Origin: Buxus sempervirens
Lineage: Eukaryota; Streptophyta; Magnoliopsida; Buxales; Buxaceae
Length of the DNA stretch: 64,000 bases
Direction: 5' to 3'
Assembly: GCA_947561395.2 (NCBI GenBank)
Contig: OX387185.1
Span: forward strand, 48,494,602 to 48,558,601
Below, piece after piece: positions 40,401 to 52,400 of the stretch (the first letter of the stretch is position 1; the number at the start of each line of letters is the position of its first letter). The notes under the pieces were generated by a model. It searched no databases. It saw only the letters and a program-made list of their open reading frames with translations, and had not been told where the DNA came from. The position numbers and the translations under genes are program-made.

Positions 40401-43400
40401 CCAAATATCATTGCATGAATAATGCATATTTGTTTGCCTTCTTGATTCCAACAAGTCATACATGTTAAGTAATTATTTCCATAATGTATTGAGTTATATT
40501 AGTAAAAATGTTTCTCTTTTAATGTCATCCAAAACATAGGGAAACTTCCACAAAAGTCTTTCAAATTTCCAACTTTCTACACCAAATGGAAATTTCACAA
40601 AATATTCTGCTATTTTGAATGCGTAATACTTCAGGGTAGAAAAAGAAAGAAGAAGCTTAAAAGCCTTAACTTAAAAAAAATATAGAAGATAAAAGAATTA
40701 ATATACGTACATATCCATGTAGACATCCATATGTACATAATGAATGTTTGTGACGGAAAACATGAAGGATCCAAGAGCGTGAAAGGAAGATTAAGAAGAA
40801 ATGGCTTTGATACTTATAATTTGACTTGAGACATGACATTTGGTACATTGTGAAGGACGAACAAGATACAGGCATAGTGTTAAATATCGTACCGTATCGC
40901 ACATATCGCGCGATATGTGTCGTGTATTGTGCAGTTAACAGTTTCAAGATACAGGTCATATTGACCTATATCGAGAGAGTATCGACTGTATCGAGTCGAT
41001 ACATAGCATTGTATCGCTCGATACAGTCGTTAAAAGTGGAGAAAAGCATTAAAAACGCAAAACCAACAAGTTACGAGATCTCCCTTTGCTTTTTACTGAA
41101 AAACCTAATCCAAAATCCATCAAACCCCATTGTTTTCAACCCATTTTCGACCTATTTAGTACCATAATTTCTTCAAAACAACTTTGAACAACGAATCAAA
41201 CAACAAAAATCAGATTCGTCAACAGTTTTGAGAGGTATGTTAGGTTTTCAATTTTTTTCATTCTAAATCATTATATTTTTATATTTAAGCATGATTTGAT
41301 AATGTTTTGTATGAATCTATCAATTTCAAGTGAAATCCATAGATTAAAATTGCATTTTTGGATAAAAAATCAAAATTTTTTGCAATATGAAAAAAAGTGA
41401 CGAAAATCCCTATTTTTTTTAAAAAAATAATACAAACCTTAACGGTTTGTCTTCAATTTTTTATATGAGATGCACATGGGGCTGATCTATCATCCCCATG
41501 ATTCTTGCATTTTTTTCATGAATAAAATTATTTTTAATAATTGTTTTTGCTGAATATTAATTAAAATATAGGAAAATAATATTATATTTTTATTAAATTT
41601 GATATTTGGGTTCCACTTTTTTCCCAAGAGAGGTTGGTGATGCCATTTACATGTTTGTTGATATAGTTTCAATTATTTTGTAGATATGGCACCTAAAACA
41701 CAACAACGAAAAGGGCTAGACGTCAGTTGGCAACACAGAGAGATGATTGAAGGGAATAGATTGCATACAAGATGCAAATATTGTCAGAAAGAGCTTAGAG
41801 GGGGGTGGAGTTACTAGATTGAAGCATCATCTTGCTAGTGGGAATCCGAATGTAGAGAAGTGCTACAATTGTCCTGTAGAAGTTTCCAAGGCTATGAGTG
41901 AGCATCTTAGAACTGCAAGGAAGGAGAAGGAGGACATTACCATAGAGAGGGATGCTTTGAGAGATAGGTTAGCTGGGAAGGCAGCACGGATGGATAGGGG
42001 AAAGGGCATCTGTGTGGATGATGATGATTCTAATGATGATGATGATCAAGAAGATGTTATGACACGAGAGGAAAGAGAACATGTTGATGAAGCAATGAGA
42101 AGATCAATTGCAGACATTCATTACAGAGAACAAGGAGAAGAAGTGCAGACTCAGTAGATATTGGTTGCACACCAGATCGAGCTAGTTTTGGGGGGCGTCA
42201 TCGTAGAGGTGGTTTGATGCGTAGTATTAGTGTCAGAGAAGCTTTTGACAAAATGGTTGGGAGGCCGAAGCAGCCAAGAAAGAAGTCAAGGGGATCTACT
42301 ATAAAGGAGATGGATCCTTCAATTTATCGAAATAGAGATGCGAAGCAAAGTAGGTTGAAGGATGCTTGGCATCTAGGAAAATGGGCGAAGGATGTAAAGC
42401 AAGCCATTGGTAGGTGGTTTATTTACAGCAATATCCCACCACATGCTGCAAATAACCCCTACTATCAGAAAATGACTGATGAGATCACTAGGGCTGGACC
42501 AGGGATTAAAGGTCCCACTCCATAGAGATCACAGGCCCTATACTGGATGCAGAGGTGGATGAGATACAGACTTACATAAAGTCATTTATGACGAAATGGG
42601 ATACTTATGGTGTGACCTGGATGTGTACTGGTTGGACTGGGCCTACCAGGCTATCAATCATTAACTTTTTGGTCTATTGTGATGGAAGAGCAATTTTTCA
42701 CAAGTTAGTTAATGCTTCTGACAAAATCAAGGACCATCAGAATTTGTTCAAATTGATGGACGATGTTGTAGAGGAGATTGGTAAGAAATACATTGTGCAG
42801 ATTGTTACTGACAACCAATCTTCATACAAGAAAGTAGGAGAGTTGTTGATGGAGAAAAGGAAACATCTGTATTGGACCCCGTGTACGGCACATTATATTG
42901 ATCTTATGCTCCATGATTTTGGTCAGAAGAAGATGGTGAAAGGTGTGATTGAAAAAGCAAGGAGATTGACAAACTTTATTTACAACCACAACTGGGTACT
43001 TAGCCAAATGAGAGAACACATCGAAGGGGAGCTACTTAGGCCTGGTCTTACAAGATTTGCCACAAATTTCATTGCAATTAATAGTATTATGTCTGAGAAG
43101 GCTGGATTGAGAATAAAGTTTTTATCAGATAAGTGGCAAGAATGTCAACCAAGACGAGATGTTATTGGAAAAAAGGTTGAGGATATTGTTCTAAGTAACA
43201 ATTTTTGGAGGAAAGGTCGATTGGTAGCTGAAATACATGATCCTATTGTGAAGGTGTTGAATTATGGATGGAGAGAAGCAAGCCACAATAGGTTATCTGT
43301 ATGAAGCTATTAGAAGGTCTAAGCTTGCTATTGCTAAAGCTGCTCCTGATCATCACGAGACGTATTGTGCAATTATTGATAAAAGATAAAGAAGCAGTTC

Positions 43401-46400
43401 ATTCAAGACATCCACCGTGCAGATAATAAACGTAAATTTGTTGCCAATTGTCTACTTCCTATCTTGATTAAGTTACTAATTTTTTTTTTGAATCAGCATT
43501 TTACCTCCACCCGGCGTATCATTACACTGAAAATCTTGGAATCGATACGGAATTAGTAAGTTCATTCAGAAGGATGATGTTGAGATTGGAAAGGGATCCA
43601 GAGCGTGCCAATACAGCACTTAGTGAGGTGATTTAGGAATTAGGAATTTTAAGAATTATTTACTTATTATTTTTTGTAATAAACAATCACTAACAGTGTT
43701 TTTTTTTTAAATAGGAGAAAATATTTAGAGATGCTATTTATGGCTTTGGAAATCCAGCCACTATTAGAGCACGGACTACATGTGAACCAGCTAATAGAAA
43801 TTAAACAATGAAAGTACTTATTTTCATTGTTCAAGTAAATTGTATAATTTGTATGTGGGAGGCATTCATTTTTCTTATTTTTTTGTTATTTCTGCATCTG
43901 AGTGGTGGTTCTCGTATGAAACCGATGCACCAAATTTGAGAAGAATTGCACTAAGACTTTTATCACAGACAGCTTCATCCAGTGGATGTGAAAGAAACTG
44001 GAGCACTTTTTCTCTCATCCACACTAAAGTGCGGAACCATTTGAGTTATGCAAAGTTGGAAAAGCTGATTTTTGTGCACTACAACATGAGGCTAAAGATA
44101 CATCTTCAAAAGCAAAGCAGAAGGGGAGAGGGCGAGTTTAAGCCGATTGACCTTGCACACATATTTGATTTTGATGAAGATGAGCTTCTCACAGAGTGGT
44201 TGGATAATCCAGAGGAGGTAGTGCTCGATGAATTAGATGATGAGGGGAGGCCTACCAAACCAAGTAGCTATGTGGCAAACTTGGTCAACAGATTTAGTGA
44301 TGATGGAGGAGGAGGAAATACTAGAGCTACAGGGAGCAGTCGAGCTCGAGTGGGTCGTGATTCTCCTGATGATAGTGACAACGACGACGGTGATGGAGAT
44401 GATGACGATGATGATGTTGGACGTCGTGAGAGTCTTTCATCACCACCAAGTCCACCACAAGGTGGTACTGGTAGTGGCTATGGTGGTGGTATTCACATTA
44501 CAGAGGAGGCTAAGGAGGAGGAACAGCAGTATGATCATGGTAGTGGCCATGGGGGACGTCCTCCTTCCGTTCATAATCTTTACCATCGAAGACGACGTGG
44601 GGGCCATCCAACACCAGGATCAGGACACGATGATGTGATGAAGCTATGTGGACATGATTTAGATGCCATTACACAAGGAATAGACTTGATTAATGTGGAT
44701 CTTTCAGGCATATTTGGAGGTGGACCACATCCAGGGTCGAGGTCATCATCTTTTGGGTACGATCAGGAGAGGTCGTCTTCTTCATATGATTATGGTTATG
44801 GCCAGGGGGGATCATCTTATCAGCCTAGTTATGGATATGGTTATGAGCATATAGGCTATGGGCATAGCCAGGAGGGATCATCATCTTATGGGCAACAGAT
44901 GGATCGGTATGGTCACTATGGTGGTAATGTTGGGGGTTACCATGGGCCTACTTCAGCACAGTATGAGCAATTTAGAAAGGAGTATGAAGCATGGTATCGA
45001 AATTATATGGATTGGGCTTCTTATTGTCAGCATGTTCAGCGCATGCATAACGTGCCATTGGCTGATTATGAAGAAGCTGAAGATAAACCTGCATGTCACT
45101 CCTGGCATTGAAGATAGGGACCATGAGATAGCTTTGTATGTTTGGATTTTGAAACCACCTATTTGTATGTAATGAATTATGGAGAATGTTGTGTTATGAA
45201 TCATGATAGTGATTTATTGTTGATTTTGGTTTATTTAACCTTTTATAGCTTTTATTATAATTTTCATTCATTTTCGAGTATGCCTATTTGCTTATATAAT
45301 GCATAGATACTCTTTGTATAGCCCTATAATGCTAGAAACATGTTTATTTAACATATTTTTAACTTATCTTTCTATCTAGATAGGTGTTGACCAAAAATTT
45401 GAATCTTAATCAATTCCTGATCAAACATGATTTCACCCGATTATGTGGGTTTTTATTTCATGGGGTACGAACCCATCCAGGGCGTCTAGGTTACAGAACA
45501 ATCCCCTTAATTACAACTCTAAAATATTAAAGAAAACCCTTTGATGCTAACTTAATTCACAAGACTTGATTACTTGTGTGGTTGGGATTGATTTGGTTTG
45601 TTTTAATTGCGACTGAACCCGGTTTGATTTATCGGGTTGCCTACGTACCCAATTATTTGGGATCAAGTCATAACGTAGTTCAAAAGAATAATTTGAGTTT
45701 GAATTTAAGGTATTATATTTAATTTGGTTTATTTTAATTAATTGGACCATTAAGATCCGGTTCAATTGGGTTTAATTTGAATGGTTTAATATTTAAGGCA
45801 TTGGACCGTAAAAGATCATACCTTGGATTAAACCATTTGAGTTTAATTTGAGTTAAACCGCAAAGAGGAAACGGTTTGATTTGAAAAGATTTGATTTGAT
45901 TTAATTTGAGTGGTTCAATTTCAAAGGCATTGGACCATAGAAGATCATACCTTAATTGGACCAAGAAGTTTAATTGATTTAATTTAGGTTGAACCGAAAA
46001 GGGAAAACGATTCAATTTAAGGGAATTTAATTTTGTGTGGTTTAACCCCAAGGCATTAGACCGTAGATCCTACCTTAGGTTGAACCACAAGGTTTGATTT
46101 GATGGATTAGTTCAATTAAACCACTTTTATGACTTGAACCGTAAAAGGGGAAACGGTTTTAATTTGTTGGTTGAATGTAATCACTTTAATGTGTATGGGG
46201 GGCTGGTTTGAACCATCTTGATTGCAATATGTTATTTAATTTGGCTTGATGCCATTAATTGCATAATTTGGTTCAATTTTAGGATGATTTTTGGTTTATT
46301 TAGTTTAAGGACAATTCCGGTCCAATTTGGATTTTAATTTGGTTTATTTTAGTTTAAGGACAATTTTGGTCTAATTGTTAGTTCAATTTTAGTTTAAGGA

Positions 46401-49400
46401 CGATTTCGGTCCAATTTAAGTTTTAATTTGGTTTAGTTTAGTTTAAGGACGATTTCGGTCCAATTTAAATTGAAATTTGGTTCATTTTAGTTTAAGGACA
46501 ATTCCGGTCCAATTTGAACACTTTTGGGTGCATTGGGGGTTGGTTCAAAGCACTTTTAGGTGCTTTTAATCACCTTTACATGTAAAATAAAAGTAATTTG
46601 ATTTTTACATCATGAGTTTTGATGTAGTTTTGGGATTTTTGGGTCCCAGAAAGGTCCAATGATTTTTAGGTATTTTCTGGAATTTTTCTGGGGCCAAATC
46701 GGGCTTGAATTTGGCAAAATATGCATTTCTAGGTTAAACCGGGTTGATTTTCTGGTTCAATTGCTGCCGGTTCAGGCGATTTGGGCCTGTTTTAAATCCA
46801 TGGGTCACGGCTGGGTCAATTCCAGCGTAACAGGCCGGGCGAATTGACCTGACCCGCGCGCGGGCCGCAATTGGGCCTGTGTCCATGCGCGCGGGTCTTG
46901 AAACTGGCGGAACGGATCGGGCCGAGAAATGGACCCGCGCGGGTCGCGTCTGGGCTAGAGACATGGGCGCATGGGTCTTGGGCACGGTCAGGCCCGAGGC
47001 GCCTGGGTTTAGAGCACCTGGGCTCAATACAGGGCCCAGTTTGCTGTCTGACGCGCGCAGGAGCCCAGGACGCTGAAAAAGTCCTTTTTGCCCTTGTTTA
47101 GCCTTCGAATTTGCGATTTCTGCCACTGCCGAACCCAAAATGCCTACAGATCCGTTTTTGGCCGGATTTTGGGTATTTTTAGCCCAATTTCATGACTATA
47201 AACTCATATTTTAACCCAGAAAATTATTTTAATGATTTTAGATCATTTTAGGGAGTTTTTACGCAGGAGTTTGGATGACCCAAATATGAGTCTCCAACTC
47301 TCCCCTTTTTTGGGGGTTTATCTTATGAAGTCCAGGTGGTCCTGAAAAGAACCCCTGGCCCTTCGAATTTGTTTCACGGAAGAAATTGAAGATTTCCTTA
47401 TCTTTAATCCTAATCCAATTAGGATACAGAGTCCAGGTGACCCTAATAAGAGTCCCTGACTCTCTGAAATTAATCGGAGAACAGATTAAAGATAAGGATA
47501 AGATTAGGGAGAAGAAAGAGAAGAGATAAACCTCATCTAAATCTTACCTTTTCTTCCTTGTGATAATCTTCTGTCACTCTTCAAATCAAGCTTTTTGTTA
47601 TCCTTCAAAACCCTGCGTATCCTTTTCCTTTTGGCTCCCTCTATTTTCCAACCTCCCTTGGTTCTTATCCCTTAAACCTTTTTATATCTTCTGGATTTGT
47701 AGCATGTGTGGGAAGTTATAACTTCCCACACATCCATGCTGGCAAAGAAATAGGAGAGAGCCAACGGCTCTCTCTCTCCCACTATCTTTTTGTTATCAAA
47801 CGTCCCCTCTTTTTAGGGGACGTATCCCATGTTAATTGAAGAAGGAGGGTGAGGTGGGGACACATGGCATGTGGTCCCCACCTCTTCAAACGAATTTGAA
47901 GAAGTCAAATTCGTTTGAATCACACTCTCTCTCTCTTTCTTTTGTTAGCCTCAAGACACGTGTCCATCTTAAGAATCTTTTTTTTTTTGTTTGTTTACTT
48001 TAAATTAATTGAAGAAGGAGGGTGAGGGGGGACACATGGCATGTGGTCCCCACCTCTTCAAACCAATTTGACTCCTTCAACGAAACAAAGAGTGTTTTAT
48101 TTGAAATTCTCTCTCCTTTTTTTTTAATTAAATAAAGAAAACTCTTTATTTATTATTTTGTTTGCTTTGGAGATTTCTTTGGGACATGGCACTTATGCCA
48201 CGTCATCAAAGATACATCTATTTTTTAGGTGCAAACAATAGGTTTTGATCTATGTATCTACCGTATCCACCCGTATCCACCATTTTAGTGCATATCCGTG
48301 CATATCCGTACGTATCCTCGATACGTTTCCATTTTTGGATCATCCGATACGACACGTCGATACGATACTTTGAACCATTACAGGTTGCCTAAAAATCTAT
48401 ATATATCCATATAGATAGAAGGATACAAACACAACCGGAAATATCTATATATCCCTTCATATATCAAGCAATATATCTCTGTTTCTTAGGTGGAAATATG
48501 AATCCAGGAAATTTTTATTCTACAATTTCTCGGAATATATATTCTAGTATCAAGTGATAAACTACCGTGTTAGTCATATATTGTGATATCAAGTGATATG
48601 CCACCTATAAATTCTAATAACATGCATCATCTATGATAACTGGTCAAATAAAGAGATATCTATATAATTTTCCCTTATTTCTGCCATATCTCCATTGAAA
48701 ATACATAAAAACCTTCAGATCTTCTTCTAAACTTTTGGAATTTTATTCTCAACCACTTACTATGTGAACTTTCCAAGCCTTCTTTTAGTCAAATGTTGTT
48801 TTGGTAAAGATTTGACAAATGTTACATTTTATTCATAAAAAATTGCCAAAAATTCAAAAAAGGTCATTTAAACTTTTCTCTTTTCATCTAGTTCAATTTT
48901 AGGCCTATCAATTTACATACGTGATGGATAGGCTTGCATTTACTAGTAGTAGAAGCTTGAGCAATCAAGGGTAAACATTTTTTATTTTTTTGTTTTTTAG
49001 CTAAATATGTAATGTTAATCTTGTACTAATTACATGTCAATATACATACTAGCTAGAAAAATTAAATTTTTGGGTGTAAAAATTATTTGTTATTATTATT
49101 TATAACATATTTAAAGATTAAATATTTTTGTTTGTTTTAGATGCTTCATATATAAACAAATTGATTAATCATAAACTTTCAATTAATATACCCTTTCTGT
49201 CAAATAAATATTGCCATAATAAATAGACTCAGTGACATCAATATTTTCCTCCATTTATCAAATGATAGTTTTCCCTTGGTGGCAATATATCTGTCTTGTC
49301 AATATTTGAAACGGCATTATAAAAATTACAAGGAAATTTTACTTATCAAACCCCCCCCCCCCCCCCCTTTTTACTTATCAAAACAAAAAACCCCTTTTTA

Positions 49401-52400
49401 CTTATCAATATTTGAAACGGCATTGTAAAAATTACAAGGATATTTCTCTTGATATATATATATATAAAAGAAGTATGCTCTGTACAATTAGAAACTATGC
49501 CATGCTATATCCTACTCTATCAACACACTTGATATATTGCAGCAGCGGCAGCCTTACACAGCTTTGTCTCCTTAGGTTTGTTCAATGTGCTTGAAGGATG
49601 CCGAGTCCGTAGACCACCTTCTACTTAGATGTCTAGTAGCTGATCACGTGTGGAGGCATCTGTTGAACCTAGAAAATATCAGCTAGGTTCTACCTTTTAC
49701 CATACGTGTGTTAGATTTTCATTGGAGTTTTATGGGCTTGAGCATATTAGGGAGGAAGCTTTTACAAGGTATGTTTTTTTGCTACCCTATGGACGCTATG
49801 GTTGGTATGCAATCAAAGCATTTTTTAGGGTGCAACCAGGGTTGCTTACCATGCCTGCCCCGTAACCCAATATCCCAGGCATGGCCTAGCCCGTGCCACG
49901 GCCAAGGCTGGGCCGTGGCACACGGGGCCGCTCATGGGCCGCATAATAAATTTATTAAAAAATTAAGAAAAATAGAAAAAAAAAGGAAAATATAAATAAA
50001 AAAAATTCTAAAAATATATATTTATTATTCAAACACATTTCTTACATATATTAGGATACAATTTTCTCCAAAATTGTAAAATAAAAGGTTAAAAAAACCC
50101 ACAAAAGGCAAAAAACCCCTTCTTAATGCAAGCCCGTGGGCCGACATCGTATGGCACACTTAAAGCATGCAGTGCAACCCGCATGCTTCGCTGGCCACAG
50201 CCCGCTGGGCCATCATGCCTGCGGGCCATGCCTTGTCGAGCCTAGTGCCCGGTGCCCTAGGCACGGCACGGCCCCCATGTCGGCCCGGCCTGATAAGCAA
50301 CCCTAGGTGCAACGATTAGAAGATCATGTGTGGTTGACCAAGTTATATCTTTGACAACCTCTTGGGTTTCGGTGCAGAAGGATTTTACTTCTTATTCAAC
50401 GTCAAATATAGCTTAGTGTATTGTGATGTTCCATGGTATGGGTGTCTAGTTAGGATCCTTTTTATGGTGACATTATGTTGTATCTTGGGTGACCCCATAT
50501 CTTGTGGTGTCCCCCCCCCCCCCCCCCCCCCCCCCCCCTTCTCCTATTTTACCTCTTTTGATCTTAATGAAATTTTCATTAATCATCAAATAAAAAATAA
50601 AAAAAAACCTAAAGACGATCATCTACATCCCGCCCCATCCATAACAAGCCTTGATTCGCCCCTGAACAAGTAGTTCAGCTGCGACCAGCCATCCTCTATA
50701 AGACATTCCATCTACCACATTTACATTTGGATCCACTCCTCTTGCAATCCTATTTTCCATTATAGATGTAGAGAAGCACCACCTATGCTACTCCATCACT
50801 ATCTCTATAGGCCGAGCCCCCCTGAAACTCTGGAGTAATAGATACACATGAGGCTACAGCAACCATAATACTATCTACCACCTGTTCTAGTGAAGACGGA
50901 GTATCCCGAAAAATTCTACTATTACGTTCCATCCACACCAACCAAATAGTAGCATGGAATAGTGCCCTATAAATAGATCTTCCTCTTCTCCCCAGTCCCT
51001 TAAACTGCCATTGCCCAAAACATGCTCTAAAAAAATTATCTAGCACCCAAGTTACTTCAATCACCTAAAATAGTCTCATCCAAATGGCTCTCGCAAAACG
51101 GCATTGAAGATGTTTGAACAAACAGGTGATCAATGCTCTCTCCTTACTCCATACACATGAAACACACCTGTGGTGTAATATCCTGTAATTTTATTTGTGT
51201 AATTTAGTGTTAATGACAAAGGCATAATGGTCTTTCTATATTTTAATGGTGACCAATAGTGTGTTTTATTTCAGTTTGAGTTGGTATGCAAGTTAAAGTA
51301 TTTTGATTGAGTGTATGTGGGTTTGGTAGTATGGCAATGCACCAAATCGTAAAAGTTTCTATTTAAAGAAGAAGCAGGCAACTGAGGGTTTTATTCCCAG
51401 GAATGCCAGCTATCTTCGTTTGAATCAAGAGAAACAGGAGAAAGAGGACCATAGCTCCAGGAAATAAGAGGAAAAAGGAAAGAAGGAAAGAAGAGAGAAA
51501 GGGGAGTGAGCTAAGGTAAGGGAATTCTTCTAACTTGGATGTTACTTGTATTTGACTGTGTTTATGTATTTCGTGCGAGAGTTTGTAATCCTAATAATAG
51601 TTGTCTTAACGCTTTACTCTCTAGCGTTGAATTGTATGTAAAATCTTGATGTGTTAAATTCGCTTGCAATTCTAGATATTAATAAGCATCTGAGACAATG
51701 CATAATTATACGTATCCAGTTGTTGAATCTGACTTGAGTGATGAATTTTTTCATTAGAATGAATTCTATGAATGTAAAACTACTCCTAAGATACTCTGTG
51801 AATGTTAAGAGAATGTTATAATGATAAAGGAATGAAATTGGTAAGAGTTTGGATTGGAAAGCGAACCTAGAAAACTCTGCTTGCGGCTAGGGAATTAATC
51901 ACCAAGTGCTCGATTAATAGCACGCTAAGGGTGATTAATCGTCAGGCCTAGTATTAGCGTACAATTGTCCTGAAATCAATAATATATGATTTCTTGTGTG
52001 ATCTCACTGATTCTTACTCGAGGATTTATGATGTAAATCATGTTTTTAGTGATTCATCATCATTTTATCTGTTGAATTATATGCATTGAACTGAATATGA
52101 GTGATATGAACTGTTTAGAATATAACTGCTAGTAGTCATGCATATATTGCATCACCTGACGTGATGGCATTTCTCGGTGACCTGATAGAGTGCATGGCAC
52201 TGTCTGGGGTGTCAGGATGTGATTCCCAATGGGTAGTGACCCGTGTTGCTCTGTAAAACAGTAAGGGAAGAGAAAAAAATACCCCTGGGGTTGAAATTCC
52301 CCTAAACCCTGTGAGTGGCCACACAAGATGTGGTTGAAGAGTGCTCCCACAACCTCCAGCTGGCCATAGTCGATCTGGTTGTATAATCGGTCCCAGACCA

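Larger units (their letters stand above)
40875..48378 (+). mobile_element. hAT transposon (BED/DUF659 type), about 7.5 kb including a nested LTR
   Basis: The left end reads TAGTGTTAAATATCGTA. The right end, read inward, is ATGGTTCAAAGTATCGTA, giving an imperfect terminal inverted repeat. TACAGG lies outside both ends (40867 and 48379), the recognisable part of an 8-bp target duplication (TACAGGCA and TACAGGTT). TATCG/CGATA words crowd the left 170 bp. Inside are a hAT transposase (41686-45111, broken) and a nested 2853-bp LTR (45385-48237). Without the LTR the element is about 4.65 kb, a normal size for an autonomous hAT. It sits in the 17.3-kb VIH intron, opposite to the host gene. Confidence 0.8.
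49539..50610 (+). mobile_element. 5'-truncated L1-type LINE, antisense to VIH, interrupted by a MITE
   Basis: It begins inside the zf-RVT finger on the + strand ([18 protein letters not shown], 49578-49631). It continues through degenerate 3' coding and UTR sequence and ends in the typical LINE tail TTCATTAATCATCAAA followed by poly(A) at about 50575-50608. A hAT MITE (49837-50305) interrupts it. A 28-base C tract (50511-50538) lies in its 3' region. Its tail abuts another LINE in the opposite orientation at 50611. Confidence 0.75.

Noticed and set aside
44237-44638. 133-codon frame rich in Met and Val
   Set aside because: Out-of-frame shadow of the hAT transposase acidic tail (GAT repeats read as ATG).
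46734-47138. 134-codon minus-strand frame with Ala/Pro-rich sequence
   Set aside because: Lies wholly in the GC-rich block of the nested LTR; long frames are expected in GC-rich DNA and no motif is present.
50362-50673. 103-codon + frame with a proline run
   Set aside because: The prolines come from the C homopolymer at 50511-50538; the rest is LINE 3' sequence.
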